From an uncultured Prevotellaceae bacterium (lineage in GTDB: Bacteria; Bacteroidota; Bacteroidia; Bacteroidales; Bacteroidaceae): a DNA stretch of 46,591 bases. Each line of letters begins with the position of its first letter. Position 1 is the first letter of the stretch. This document shows, in pieces, positions 24,169 through 32,978 of the stretch. The notes under the pieces were generated by a model. The model searched no databases. It was not told the DNA's origin and was given only the letters and a program-made list of their open reading frames with translations. The stretch is from positions 1-46,591 of the forward strand of contig CAMJKP010000022.1 in the NCBI GenBank assembly GCA_946406435.1, in the 5' to 3' direction. The position numbers and the translations under genes are program-made.

Positions 24169-25383
24169 TCATAAATGATCTTTGAAAAATTCCAAGGCGC
24201 GTCTTTGAACAGGTTTACCGAAACTGTGGGGAATATCCCACATCTCTGTCTGAAGGTTATTTACGGCTCCCTGACTATCCCACACCTTGTGCATGATACT
24301 AAATGCCCTGTTTGCGCCATTAAGAGGAAAGAGCTTATCTTTCGTACCACTTATGAAAAGCATAGGCTTAGGACATGCAAGACTGGCTATATGCGGATAA
24401 TCCAACCAACGGCGAAGTCCCGGGAAACAGTTGGCAAAACCGCCATTCTCCGTGCGGGAGTACTTGAACGACATCTGTTCCTGAGTTGTTACCATCCAAC
24501 AAATGGACACAGCCGTCTTGATTTTGTCACTAAGGGCTGCAAGCAACCAAGAGCGATATCCGCCCATAGAGAAGCCCACACAGCCTATTCTCTTTGGGTC
24601 AACGTATGGTAGTGTGGCGATATAGTCGGTACATGCAATATCATCGTAGGTCATATAGGCAGAGAGGTCTATGCCGTACATCATCATATTTCCGCATATC
24701 ATATCAAACTTACTGCGGAGAGCCCCCTCTTTCTGACCTCTCTCGCCCCACAAAGGAGCATCGGAACTAAATACGACATAGCCCTTCTGGGCGAGATAAT
24801 CGCCTACAAACTGTCCTTCATACAATTCCTCAACCCATTTCTCTGCATCTTCAAGCACCACACTATCCTCAAGAGCCACAGGATTGTTACACTCAAGTGA
24901 GTCGGGATCTGGCTCAAACGGACGAATCATCTTCTCTTTACCAATGAAAAGATGTCCTCCGTGATCGTGAAGACAGTTGATTGCAGGGAAAGGGCCTTTG
25001 CCGTCAGGAATGAGAATAATGGCAGGAACGGTATAATAGCGTGACAGCCTTATCTCTATCTGACGAGCTTTATATCCATCTCTCTGCTCTTCACGGATTA
25101 CAGTTACGCCAAAATCTCCCGGAGGAGGCGGTGGCATGAGCATACAGTCGAACACCTTCTGTCGGGCTACCCTCCTCCACTCGTCAAAGTCGGTGATATC
25201 GCTATTCCCCCATGCAAGAGGATATTTAAGATCCTCAAGCAAGCTGTCGGCATAGACAGGGAGGTTGCGCATAAACTCGTATTTCTGACGGGTAGGCACA
25301 TTATACATATTACCTCCCGGATATTTCTGGGCAATACCTGGAAGAGATAGCAGTAATGATATGACAATCAGAGGAATCCGCAT
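24169..25383 (-). CDS. Exported alpha/beta hydrolase (Abhydrolase_7/acetyl-xylan-esterase-like)
   Basis: The 404-residue protein has a signal peptide (MRIPLIVISLLLSLPGIAQ). The nucleophile elbow 'GFSMGG' is at about residue 271. The acid residue is in 'ISGTKDKLFP' and the His in 'DIPHSFGKPVQRRALEF', in the order of an alpha/beta hydrolase triad. The long N-terminal part with 'CLHDHGGH' (oxyanion region) and 'SSDAPLWGERG' fits the Abhydrolase_7/dienelactone-hydrolase-like esterases of Bacteroidetes, which often remove acetyl or other esters from glycans. There is no glycan utilisation locus around it, so the substrate is open. An in-frame ATG at 25416 lies upstream of the promoter box (25403-25410), so the start is 25383. 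Confidence 0.82.
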   Translation of the reverse strand: MRIPLIVISLLLSLPGIAQKYPGGNMYNVPTRQKYEFMRNLPVYADSLLEDLKYPLAWGNSDITDFDEWRRVARQKVFDCMLMPPPPPGDFGVTVIREEQRDGYKARQIEIRLSRYYTVPAIILIPDGKGPFPAINCLHDHGGHLFIGKEKMIRPFEPDPDSLECNNPVALEDSVVLEDAEKWVEELYEGQFVGDYLAQKGYVVFSSDAPLWGERGQKEGALRSKFDMICGNMMMYGIDLSAYMTYDDIACTDYIATLPYVDPKRIGCVGFSMGGYRSWLLAALSDKIKTAVSICWMVTTQEQMSFKYSRTENGGFANCFPGLRRWLDYPHIASLACPKPMLFISGTKDKLFPLNGANRAFSIMHKVWDSQGAVNNLQTEMWDIPHSFGKPVQRRALEFFKDHL

Positions 25384-25402
25384 ATTATGTATTTGTTTTA
25401 TG

Positions 25403-25410
25403 CAAAAGTA
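25403..25410 (-). promoter_or_regulatory. Promoter -7 box (TACTTTTG) of the exported hydrolase
   Basis: Minus-strand box, 19 nt before the ATG. It fixes the start codon. Confidence 0.65.
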
Positions 25411-25537
25411 GCTCAAAATCCTGGAATTACGACTATTATATGCATATTTTAGGGAATATTAACTATATCCGCGTCACAATTATGTGTTCTCATACGTTAT
25501 TATTATTAATCACTTTAACGAATAAGAATAATAACTA

Positions 25538-26095
25538 ATGAAGAAAATCTTTATCTCTCTCGCTTGTGCAGTGATATGCTGTGCTTGTGATGCTCGTCAC
25601 AACAACTCTGCAGCTGATGAGCAGAAAGACATCCAAACAGAGGCTGTATCTGATGCAAACGACAATCAGGAAGGTATTGCCGATGGCCAGATGGCACCAG
25701 ACTTCACTCTCAATGACATCAATGGCAAGCCATTGTCTCTGTCAAGTCTGAGAGGAAAGTACGTAATCATTGATTTCTGGGGTTCATGGTGTGGCTGGTG
25801 TATAAAAGGTATGCCTATGATGAAGGAATACTATAAGAAATACTCCGATAAACTGGAGATTTTAGGCGTTGACTGCAACGATCCTGAGAAGAAATGGAAG
25901 AATGCAGTCAAGAATCTGAATTTACCTTGGAAACACGTCTATAACCCAAAAGACTCTTATGAAATCTTAAAGAAATATCAGATTCAGGGATTCCCAACAA
26001 AGATTCTCGTTGATCCAGAGGGAAAGATAGCAAAGACAATAGTCGGAGAAGACCCTAAATTCTATGAGTATCTGGATGAAGTGTTAGGAAAGTGA
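25538..26095 (+). CDS. TlpA/ResA-like thioredoxin-fold lipoprotein
   Basis: The 185-residue protein has a lipoprotein signal ending at Cys17 (I-C-C-A-C). It has a linker rich in Asp/Gln, and a thioredoxin domain from about residue 50 ('MAPDFTLNDINGKPLSLSSLRGKYVIIDFWGSWCGWCIKGMP'). The redox motif is W84-C85-G-W-C88; the cis-Pro loop reads 'QGFPTKIL'. Proteins of this type reduce disulfides in the periplasm, for example in cytochrome maturation or oxidative stress. No cytochrome c genes are in the window. The stop codon is overlapped by the palindromic element that follows. Confidence 0.9.
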   Translation: MKKIFISLACAVICCACDARHNNSAADEQKDIQTEAVSDANDNQEGIADGQMAPDFTLNDINGKPLSLSSLRGKYVIIDFWGSWCGWCIKGMPMMKEYYKKYSDKLEILGVDCNDPEKKWKNAVKNLNLPWKHVYNPKDSYEILKKYQIQGFPTKILVDPEGKIAKTIVGEDPKFYEYLDEVLGK

Positions 26096-26311
26096 CCCCC
26101 AGCCCCCCAAGGGGGAGTATTTAGAATGTATTTCTAATCACTGGGGATTACATACAAACGCTAAGCTATAATCTCTGATTATCATAAATAAAGCTTTGTG
26201 CCTCAGCGTCTTTGCGTTTGAAAATAACAGATTGCCGCTCATAGGTTCCTGTGTGGATATCCTATGAGCGGCAATACTATTATAAACTCCCCCTTGGGGG
26301 GTTGAGGGGTC
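26094..26311. repeat. GACCC palindromic element, copy b (218 bp)
   Basis: The left end GACCCCCAGCCCCCCAAGG and the right end (inverse GACCCCTCAACCCCCCAAGG) are terminal inverted repeats. The perfect hairpin ATTGCCGCTCATAGG/CCTATGAGCGGCAAT lies at 26231-26275. The G and A of the left end are part of the TGA stop of the TlpA gene. The right end is 3 nt from the stop of the convergent M13 gene. About 180 bp match the inverse of 32790-32978 at roughly 90 percent identity. Confidence 0.9.
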
Positions 26312-26314
26312 TCT

Positions 26315-28324
26315 TTACCAGATATGCGCCCTCTTCTTCTTAGGAACGAAGAGCTTGCCTTTCTTAATGTTGAAGGCTGTGTACCAATCGTCAATCATTG
26401 GAAGAGCACCATTTACTCGTGCGAACTCTGGAGAGTGTGGGTCCATCGTGATGAGCATCTCGCGATACTCCGGACGACTTGTGCCTGCCCATACGCGAGC
26501 CCAGCCAAGGAAGAAACGCTGATCTGCGGTGAAACCGTCGATAACAGCGGTATTACCGGTATTACGCATAGCACGAAGAGCGATATTCAAACCACCATTA
26601 TCACCGATGTTTTCGCCAAGAGTGAGCTTTCCGTTCACCTTCTTACCATTAATCACCTCAATGTTTGAGAAGTGGTCAACGAGAACCTGTGTGCGCTGGT
26701 CGAAGTTCTTCTTATCCTGCTCAGTCCACCAGTTACGCTGATTACCAGTCTTGTCAAACTGACTTCCCTGATCGTCAAAACCATGTGACATCTCATGACC
26801 GATGACACCGCCGATAGCACCATAGTTCAAGGCGTCGTCTGCCTCTGGATCAAAGAAAGGAGGCTGGAGAATACCTGCTGGGAAGCAAATCTCGTTGGTT
26901 GTAGGGTTGTAATAAGCATTGATAGTCTGAGGAGTCATAAGCCACTCTGACTTGTCAACAGGCTTGTTCACCTTCTTGCGAAGCTCCTCAAGGAGGAAGA
27001 ACTCACTCACATTGTCTATATTCTCAGCAAGACTGAGAGTGTCTGAGATCTCAAGTTTTGAAAAGTCCTTCCACTTGTCAGGATATCCGATTTTGATAAT
27101 GAAATTCTCAAGCTTATCCTTTGCCTGTGCCTTTGTCTCTGCACTCATCCATGTAGCCTCATCAATACGCTGTGAGAGAGCTGTCTGGAGGTTATGAACA
27201 AGCTGAAGCATACGCTGCTTGGATGACTCTGGGAAGTACTTCTCACAGTACATCTTACCGATAGGCTCACCCATTACGCTGTTCACAAGGTTTGTGGCAC
27301 GCTTCCACATTGGGTCGTCCTGCTGCTGTCCGCTGAACACTCTACGGAAAGCAAACTGAGCCTTGCGGAAATCAGAAGACAGAAGGCCCGCTGCATGACC
27401 TATAACGTTCAGCTCTGCATAGCTCTTGAGGTCTTCAAGTGGAGTGTCTGCGTATATCTTCTCAACCTCATGGATAGGCTCTGGCTGACCTACATCCACA
27501 TAATCGAAAGCAGGGAAACCTGAAACCCAGAATACTGTAGTCCAGTCAATGCCTGGGAAATCACGTACCAACTCCTGGAATGACATCTTATGATAGTTGG
27601 CATTCACGTCACGGAGTTTTACCTGACTATACCAAGGCTCTGCAAGACGCTTCTCAATAGCATAGACAGCATCCATCTTCTTCTGTGCAGTAGCCTCATC
27701 ATAGCCTACGAGCATGAACATTGACTTGCCATACTGCTTATAAGCCTCACGGATAGCCGTTGTCTGAGGGTCGTCGTTGAAATAGTAGTCACGAGTGCCA
27801 AGTCCAAGACCTGCCTGACCGATACCCACAATGTTCTGGTCGGCCTGACGCATATCTGCACCAACACCAAGACCGAGCATCAGAGTACTACCACCCTTAC
27901 GGTCGATGTCTGAGCAAACACGCACATACTCCTTACGATCCTTGATAGCACGTACACGCTCAAGGAGCGGTTTTATCGGCTCATAACCCTTCTTGTCACG
28001 ACCTACAGAGTCCATCATCTGATTGTAGAGAGTGCCTATCTTCTGACCAAGAGAGCCCTTTTCCTGAGGACTGTTGGCAAACTGAAGGATAAGCTCATTG
28101 ATCTGCTTCTGATTAAGCTCATAGAGATCAACGAAAGAGCCGTTACTCGTCTGGTCTGGACGAAGTGGATTGTTCTTGATGAATGCACCTGTGGCATACT
28201 CCACAAAATCATCACCAGGATTCACGCTAAGATTCATGTTAGCGCGGTCATAGCCTTTACCCGTCTGGGCACTTACTCCTACGAAAAAACATGCAAGAGC
28301 AAATAAGATAAATGATTTCTTCAT
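26315..28324 (-). CDS. M13 family metalloendopeptidase (neprilysin/PepO type)
   Basis: The 669-residue protein has a signal peptide (residues 1-19, end 'GVSA'). The zinc-binding HExxH motif is in 'GVIGHEMSHGFDDQG' at about residue 508. The third ligand Glu is in 'ENIGDNGGL' (about 571). The substrate-binding motif 'NAYYNP' is present just before. Length and order match M13 peptidases. These cleave oligopeptides in the periplasm or outside the cell. There is no lipobox. Promoter not seen; the upstream 1 kb is repeat-rich. It converges on the TlpA gene through palindromic element b. Confidence 0.95.
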   Translation of the reverse strand: MKKSFILFALACFFVGVSAQTGKGYDRANMNLSVNPGDDFVEYATGAFIKNNPLRPDQTSNGSFVDLYELNQKQINELILQFANSPQEKGSLGQKIGTLYNQMMDSVGRDKKGYEPIKPLLERVRAIKDRKEYVRVCSDIDRKGGSTLMLGLGVGADMRQADQNIVGIGQAGLGLGTRDYYFNDDPQTTAIREAYKQYGKSMFMLVGYDEATAQKKMDAVYAIEKRLAEPWYSQVKLRDVNANYHKMSFQELVRDFPGIDWTTVFWVSGFPAFDYVDVGQPEPIHEVEKIYADTPLEDLKSYAELNVIGHAAGLLSSDFRKAQFAFRRVFSGQQQDDPMWKRATNLVNSVMGEPIGKMYCEKYFPESSKQRMLQLVHNLQTALSQRIDEATWMSAETKAQAKDKLENFIIKIGYPDKWKDFSKLEISDTLSLAENIDNVSEFFLLEELRKKVNKPVDKSEWLMTPQTINAYYNPTTNEICFPAGILQPPFFDPEADDALNYGAIGGVIGHEMSHGFDDQGSQFDKTGNQRNWWTEQDKKNFDQRTQVLVDHFSNIEVINGKKVNGKLTLGENIGDNGGLNIALRAMRNTGNTAVIDGFTADQRFFLGWARVWAGTSRPEYREMLITMDPHSPEFARVNGALPMIDDWYTAFNIKKGKLFVPKKKRAHIW

Positions 28325-28513
28325 TTTTTTATTAGTATTTTTTCGATATGATAACGACTTTATTGATATATTTATTACATTTGACGCTGTTAAAAATCAA
28401 TTTATTACAAGTTTCGCTCATTAATTAAAAGAAAAACAGGAAAATATTAAATCTTGCAGGAAAAATCGTTGTCAAAATGGTTGTGTGGCTCATAGTTTTC
28501 TTAAGACGGGGAA

Positions 28514-28620
28514 GTTAATAATATCAGCAAAAAGTCAACATTACCAGGAAAAGGGTCAACCAACTCAGCGAAAACTGTCATGTTTCTCAGATGGCAGAGT
28601 CAACTTTTTCAGGAAAAGAT
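28514..28620. repeat. Iteron-like tandem repeat, five units of 20-22 bp
   Basis: Units start at 28514, 28534, 28555, 28577 and 28599. The consensus is GTCAAC-N5-CAGGAAAA. Unit 4 is the most divergent. The spacing of about two helical turns puts all copies on the same face of the DNA. I see nothing recognisable in 28325-28513 apart from the AT-rich upstream region of the M13 gene. Confidence 0.7.
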
Positions 28621-28628
28621 AGCCCCGC

Positions 28629-28811
28629 GATTTCAATTATTTCAATTATTTCAATTAAATTTGGGCATACCCTATCACACGATTTACCCTCTAATATCTA
28701 TATATATTTATATATAAATATATATAGATATTAGTACTTAATGTCCATGTTTTCTTCAAGGCAAAATGTGTGTGTCCATTTTTTATTGAAATAATTGAAA
28801 TAATTGAAATT
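28629..28811. repeat. Nested inverted repeats with perfect 44-bp AT palindrome
   Basis: The outer arms ATTTCAATT-ATTTCAATT-ATTTCAATT (about 28629-28656) and the inverse (about 28784-28810) are perfect copies built of a 9-bp unit. At the centre (28692-28735) lies a perfect 44-bp palindrome starting CTAATATCTATATATATTTA. Two overlapping minus-strand reading frames cross the palindrome but look non-coding. Confidence 0.85.
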
Positions 28812-29015
28812 TTCAAGAATATGAAAAAAAGTTGCGTTTTGCCCTTGTTTTTTTTCGATTTTGAAGTATAAGTAAATAGAGGGGTGTGTGAAATGAAGAA
28901 CGAAATGTGAAGAGTGAAAAATACCATTAGGCGCATGGCCATCGCTGAAGGTAGTAAATCCAATATAGGTCCGTATCAAAACCGTTTCAAGTCCCAATCC
29001 GGAAGGGACGAATGG

Positions 29016-29098
29016 GGGGAGGAGGTTAGGGGTTAGGGATTAGAGGTTAGGGATTAGAGGTTAGGGATTAGAGGTTAGAGGTTAGAGATTTAAGATTA
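29016..29098. repeat. Tandem GGTTAGGGATTAGA repeat
   Basis: A 14-bp unit (AGGTTAGGGATTAG) is repeated about three to five times with variation. It resembles the GGTTA arms of the other intergenic repeats but has no matching AACCT arm. Confidence 0.75.
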
Positions 29099-29103
29099 AG
29101 GGT

Positions 29104-29271
29104 TCAGTGGAACCCACAGCCGTTGCAGTTTCCGCAGTCGCATTTCTTGCCATTACCGTCACCTGTGTCGCAACAGCTCTTCTTGCCATGATTGCCCTTG
29201 AAATAAGAGTATGCAACCATGACAAATGCCAAAATGACGACAGATAGGATTATGATGCTGACGAGGTTCAT
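29104..29271 (-). CDS. FeoB-associated Cys-rich membrane protein
   Basis: The 55-residue protein has one helix (residues 3-22), then 'KKSCCDTGDGNGKKCDCGNCNGCGF' with seven Cys. This is the typical layout of the FeoB-associated Cys-rich peptides, which are anchored in the inner membrane with the Cys tail likely in the cytoplasm, where it could receive Fe(II). It lies downstream of feoB on the same strand, 139 bp after its stop. A spaced inverted repeat built of AGTGAATAGTGAA units (29283-29396) lies between them. The start at 29271 is the only ATG with a full helix. Confidence 0.88.
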   Translation of the reverse strand: MNLVSIIILSVVILAFVMVAYSYFKGNHGKKSCCDTGDGNGKKCDCGNCNGCGFH

Positions 29272-29282
29272 TTTCAAAAGTT

Positions 29283-29396
29283 AAGAGTGAATAGTGAAAA
29301 GTGAATAATACAAATACTGGTGGTCACCAGAACGCTGTTCACACAAGGGCGTTAGCCAGTATTAAGTATTATTATCTATTCGTTATTCACTATTCA
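29283..29396. repeat. Inverted repeat of GTGAATAGTGAA type
   Basis: Left arm AGAGTGAATAGTGAAAAGTG and the right arm with ATTCACTATTCACTT are inverse copies. An inner pair ATACTGG/CCAGTAT closes a second stem. It is related to the arms at 42371-42484. Confidence 0.65.
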
Positions 29397-29410
29397 CTTA
29401 CAATTTTCGT

Positions 29411-31741
29411 TTAGAATATCCAATATGCAAGCAACGCTACCACATAGGCAATGGCACACTGGCCAAAGACAACGGCAACAGCGTATTTCTTTCCTATTTC
29501 CCTGCGGATTGAAGCTATTGCAGCCACACAAGGAGTGTAGAGCAAGCAGAACACGAGCAATGATACTGCCGATGAAACCGTCAAAATAGCGTTTATTGAC
29601 GTTCCTGCGCCGAAAAGTACGGTGAGAGTACTTACTACACTCTCCTTAGCCATAAAGCCGCCCACAAGGGCTGTACATACGCGCCAGTCGCCAAATCCGA
29701 GTGGAGCAAAGACTGGAGATACGAAATCAGCCACTATGCCAAGGATAGAGTCATCGGCATTCTCCACATGCTGAAGGTGGAAACCGAACGACTGGAGGAA
29801 CCATATAACGATTGTAGCCATGAAGATGACGGTAAAGGCACGCTGAAGAAAGTCACGGCTCTTCTCCCAAAGGAGCATCAAAGTAGAACGCGCAGACGGC
29901 ATTCGGTAGTTTGGCAACTCCATAACGAAAGGTACAGGATTACCACGATAGAATGTCTTCTTCAGGATGAGTGCCACGACGATTCCCACGATGATACCGA
30001 GAAGGTACAATGCCACCATGACAAGGGCAGCGTTATCTGGGAAGAAAGCAGCACAGAAGAAAGCGTAGATAGGAAGCTTTGCCGTACATGACATGAAAGG
30101 CGTAAGCATTATCGTTATCTTACGGTCGCGCATTGAAGGTAGTGTTCTACTTGCCATAACAGATGGTACAGAACAGCCGAAACCTATGAGCAAAGGCACG
30201 ATGGAACGGCCGGAAAGACCGAGTTTACGCAACGGACGGTCCATTACAAAGGCTATTCTCGCCATATAGCCTGAATCCTCAAGCATGGAGAGGAAGAAGA
30301 ACAGGGTGACGATGATAGGCACAAAGCTTGCCACGCTTCCCACACCGGCATAGACGCCATCGATAATGAGCGAACGGACTATTTCATTCACTTCCCACGA
30401 TTTCATCGCATTATCCGACATCTCGGTGAACCACTCTATTCCGCCCTCTAACAGCTCTTGGAGACTTCCGCCTATAACATCAAAGGTAAGCCAGAAAATT
30501 GCCGCCATGATGCCTAAAAATGCGGGAATCGCGGTATATTTACCTGTGAGTACAGCGTCTATCTTCTCTGAACGGTAGTGTTCCTTGCTTTTATGAGGAT
30601 GAGTAACCGATTTCTTGCAGATATTCTGAATGAATGAAAATCGCATATCAGCCATAGCAGCAGCACGGTCAAGTCCTCGCTCCTCCTCCATCTGACAGAG
30701 GATATGCTCTATGGTCTCTCGCTCGTTCTGTGAAAGCTTGAGGGCATCAATGACGAGGTTATCACCCTCTACAAGCTTTGAAGTGGCAAAACGGATAGGG
30801 ATATCAGCACGCTTGGCATGATCCTCTATCAAGTGCATGATGGCATGCAGACAGCGATGCACAGCACCTCCATGCTCTTCCTTTGAGCAGAAGTCCTGAA
30901 TGGCCGGTACCTCCTGATATGTGGCAATGTGCATGGCATGCTCCACAAGTTCTGAGATACCCTCGCCCTTGGCTGCTGAGATTGGTACAACAGGGATTCC
31001 GAGCATTGACTCCATCTCGTTTACATGGACGTATCCGCCATTTCCCTCCAATTCATCCATCATATTCAGGGCAAGAACCATCGGAATACCAAGTTCCATG
31101 AGCTGCATGGAGAGGTAGAGGTTACGCTCTATGTTGGTAGAGTCAACGATATTGATGATGCACTTTGGCTTCTCTTCAAGAATGAACTTACGGCTTACTA
31201 CCTCCTCGCTGGTGTAAGGAGAGAGCGAATAAATGCCTGGAAGATCGGTGACTTCGGTGTTTTTCTGTCCTCGGATAGCTCCGCTCTTACGGTCAACGGT
31301 AACGCCCGGGAAGTTGCCTACATGCTGGTTAGCACCTGTAAGCTGATTGAAAAGCGTGGTTTTTCCACAGTTCTGGTTTCCTGCAAGGGCGAATGTGAGT
31401 AACTCTCCCTCTGGAAGTGGATGGGCATGGGTAGGATCGTGGTAGATGCCCGGCTCTCCGATACCAGGGTGATGACCCGAAATGAGACGTGGCTCTTCTT
31501 CTTCATCAACAGCAGGCACATCAAGGGTTATGTCTATCTTATCCGCATCAGCAAGACGAAGGGTGAGTTCATAACCGTGAATGGTGAGCTGCATAGGATC
31601 ACCCATTGGGGCATACTTCTTGAGTTTAACAACTGCTCCGGGGATAAGTCCCATGTCAAGGAAGTGCTGACGAAGTGAACCGCTACCTCCCACTGCCGTA
31701 ACGGTTGCTGATTGTCCGATATGAAGTTCTTTTAGTGTCAT
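29411..31741 (-). CDS. feoB: FeoA-FeoB fusion, ferrous iron transporter
   Basis: The 776-residue protein joins a FeoA-type SH3 domain (residues 1-75), an acidic/His-rich linker (about 78-112), the FeoB G domain and the membrane part. G motifs: G1 GNQNCGKTT (121-129), G3 DLPG (166-169), G4 NMMD (226-229). The membrane part shows the FeoB core 'PLLIGFGCSVPSVMASR' and 'LPIYAFF'. It imports Fe(II) at the inner membrane, driven or gated by GTP hydrolysis. FeoA-FeoB fusions are normal in Bacteroidales. The start at 31741 gives the standard FeoA N-terminus; the longer frame to 31840 runs through the promoter box. Only 6 nt separate the -7 box from the ATG. Confidence 0.96.
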   Translation of the reverse strand: MTLKELHIGQSATVTAVGGSGSLRQHFLDMGLIPGAVVKLKKYAPMGDPMQLTIHGYELTLRLADADKIDITLDVPAVDEEEEPRLISGHHPGIGEPGIYHDPTHAHPLPEGELLTFALAGNQNCGKTTLFNQLTGANQHVGNFPGVTVDRKSGAIRGQKNTEVTDLPGIYSLSPYTSEEVVSRKFILEEKPKCIINIVDSTNIERNLYLSMQLMELGIPMVLALNMMDELEGNGGYVHVNEMESMLGIPVVPISAAKGEGISELVEHAMHIATYQEVPAIQDFCSKEEHGGAVHRCLHAIMHLIEDHAKRADIPIRFATSKLVEGDNLVIDALKLSQNERETIEHILCQMEEERGLDRAAAMADMRFSFIQNICKKSVTHPHKSKEHYRSEKIDAVLTGKYTAIPAFLGIMAAIFWLTFDVIGGSLQELLEGGIEWFTEMSDNAMKSWEVNEIVRSLIIDGVYAGVGSVASFVPIIVTLFFFLSMLEDSGYMARIAFVMDRPLRKLGLSGRSIVPLLIGFGCSVPSVMASRTLPSMRDRKITIMLTPFMSCTAKLPIYAFFCAAFFPDNAALVMVALYLLGIIVGIVVALILKKTFYRGNPVPFVMELPNYRMPSARSTLMLLWEKSRDFLQRAFTVIFMATIVIWFLQSFGFHLQHVENADDSILGIVADFVSPVFAPLGFGDWRVCTALVGGFMAKESVVSTLTVLFGAGTSINAILTVSSAVSLLVFCLLYTPCVAAIASIRREIGKKYAVAVVFGQCAIAYVVALLAYWIF

Positions 31742-31747
31742 CGAATG

Positions 31748-31755
31748 CAAAATTA
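31748..31755 (-). promoter_or_regulatory. Promoter -7 box (TAATTTTG) of feoAB
   Basis: With 6 nt between the box and the ATG, the transcript should be leaderless or nearly so. Confidence 0.65.
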
Positions 31756-31881
31756 CTAAAAATCGACTTATTTTCAATAAGTAGGTATGAAATATTAGCA
31801 TATCAGAGGAAAAAATACCTACAAATGATGATGAAATCATTAAAAAATGTACTTAATCTTTGACATTCGGCGTTTTATTAG

Positions 31882-31889
31882 TATTTTTG
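31882..31889 (+). promoter_or_regulatory. Promoter -7 box (TATTTTTG) of the Cys-rich exported protein
   Basis: Plus-strand box 40 nt before the ATG at 31930, divergent from feoAB with about 130 bp between the two boxes. Confidence 0.6.
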
Positions 31890-31929
31890 CAGAGAAATTC
31901 AAAAGTTAAACAACAAATAGAATCAAAAA

Positions 31930-32163
31930 ATGAAGAAATCATTAATACTTGGCCTCATTGCCATGATGGCTCTTGTGGCTAATGCACAGGATGATAAGAA
32001 ATCTTGTTGCGATAATAAGAACAAGACTGAGAAGTGCGAGAAGAAGGACTGCTGCAAGAAAGACAAGAAATGCGATAAGAAGGCTTGCGATAAGGATGCA
32101 AAATCTTCTGATAAGGCCAAGAAGACTGACGGTCAGACTGGCGCTACAAAGCAAGAGAAATAA
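31930..32163 (+). CDS. Exported Lys/Cys-rich small protein, putative metal binder
   Basis: The 77-residue protein has a signal peptide (MKKSLILGLIAMMALVANAQ). The mature part is almost only Lys, Asp and Cys: 'KKSCCDNKNKTEKCEKKDCCKKDKKCDKKACDKD', with seven Cys (26, 27, 36, 41, 42, 48, 53) including two CC pairs. No family is recognised; it resembles metallothionein-like or FeoB-associated Cys-rich sequences in composition. It is divergent from feoAB and has its own promoter. A periplasmic role in metal trapping or delivery is plausible inference. Confidence 0.75.
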   Translation: MKKSLILGLIAMMALVANAQDDKKSCCDNKNKTEKCEKKDCCKKDKKCDKKACDKDAKSSDKAKKTDGQTGATKQEK

Positions 32164-32164
32164 A

Positions 32165-32245
32165 GACCCTTTCCCCGCTCTCCCTGCATAGGGAGAGAGC
32201 TGATTCGCGAAAAGAAGTCCCCCTTTAAGGGGGATTTAGAGGGTC
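32165..32245. repeat. GACCC palindromic element, copy c (81 bp)
   Basis: The ends are GACCCT (32165) and AGGGTC (32245). Inside are CTCTCCC/GGGAGAG and CCCCC-TTTAA-GGGGG hairpins. The element starts 1 nt after the TAA stop of the Cys-rich protein. Confidence 0.75.
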
Positions 32246-32286
32246 TGTAAAATGTAAAGTATAAAGATAAAAGTATAAAGACAAAA

Positions 32287-32754
32287 ATGGAAAAGCTTAT
32301 CATTAACAACTACGAGGAGTTTGCTTCATACGAGGGACAGGTTCTCGGCACTTCAGACTATGTAGAACTTACTCAAGAGCGTATCAACCTGTTTGCTGAC
32401 GCTACTCTCGACCATCAGTGGATTCACGTTGACACAGAGCGTGCAAAGACAGAGAGCCAGTTTGGCACTACTATTGCCCACGGCTATCTCACACTCTCAG
32501 TACTTCCTCACCTCTGGGAGCAGATTGTTGACGTTAGAAACGTAAAGATGCTCGTAAACTACGGTATTGACAAGATGAAGTTCGGTCAGCCAGTACTTTC
32601 TGGTCAGAGCATCAACCTCACCACAAAGCTCCAGAGCATCCAGAACCTTCGTGGTGCTGTGAAGACTGAGGTTAAGTTCACTATGAACGTTAAGGAGACA
32701 GGCAAGAAGGCCCTCGAAGGTGTAGCTATCTTTATCTACTATTTTGAGGCATAA
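32287..32754 (+). CDS. MaoC-like dehydratase (hot-dog fold)
   Basis: The 155-residue protein shows the MaoC/(R)-specific hydratase pattern: 'ELTQERINLFADATLDHQWIHVDTERAK' with the catalytic Asp-x4-His pair, then 'GTTIAHGYLTLSVLP', then the hot-dog strand 'VNYGIDKMKFGQPVLSGQSI'. These enzymes hydrate trans-2-enoyl thioesters (CoA or ACP). No partner fatty-acid genes are near. Upstream 32246-32286 has a duplicated AAAGTATAAAGA stretch but no clear promoter box. Confidence 0.9.
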   Translation: MEKLIINNYEEFASYEGQVLGTSDYVELTQERINLFADATLDHQWIHVDTERAKTESQFGTTIAHGYLTLSVLPHLWEQIVDVRNVKMLVNYGIDKMKFGQPVLSGQSINLTTKLQSIQNLRGAVKTEVKFTMNVKETGKKALEGVAIFIYYFEA

Positions 32755-32789
32755 AAAGCCTAACCAAGCCTTCCCGAGAGGAAGGATGT

Positions 32790-32978
32790 TATATAGTATT
32801 GCCGCTCATAGGAAATCCACATAGGAACCTATGAGCGGCAATTTGTTTTTTCAAACACAAAGACGCTAAGATACAAAGTTTATTTTATGATAATCATAGA
32901 TTATAGCTTAGCGTTTGTATGTAATCCCCAATAATTAGAAATACATTCTAAAAAACTCCCCCTTGGGGGGTGGGGGGG
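32790..32978. repeat. GACCC palindromic element, copy d (inverse of copy b)
   Basis: The hairpin ATTGCCGCTCATAGG/CCTATGAGCGGCAAT is at 32798-32842. The GC-rich end lies at 32956-32978 and is translated as the last residues of the ATPase gene at 32948-33385. The opposite end is replaced by the ACATCCTTCCC/GGGAAGG repeat (32760-32790). Confidence 0.85.

Noticed and set aside
28514..28620. CRISPR-like array
   Set aside because: Units are 20-22 bp with no unique spacers of constant length and no cas genes; it is a tandem, iteron-like repeat.
28691..28997. Two minus-strand frames of 88-90 codons
   Set aside because: They cross the 44-bp palindrome and the repeat arms, giving runs such as YIYLYINIY, with no promoter or ribosome site.
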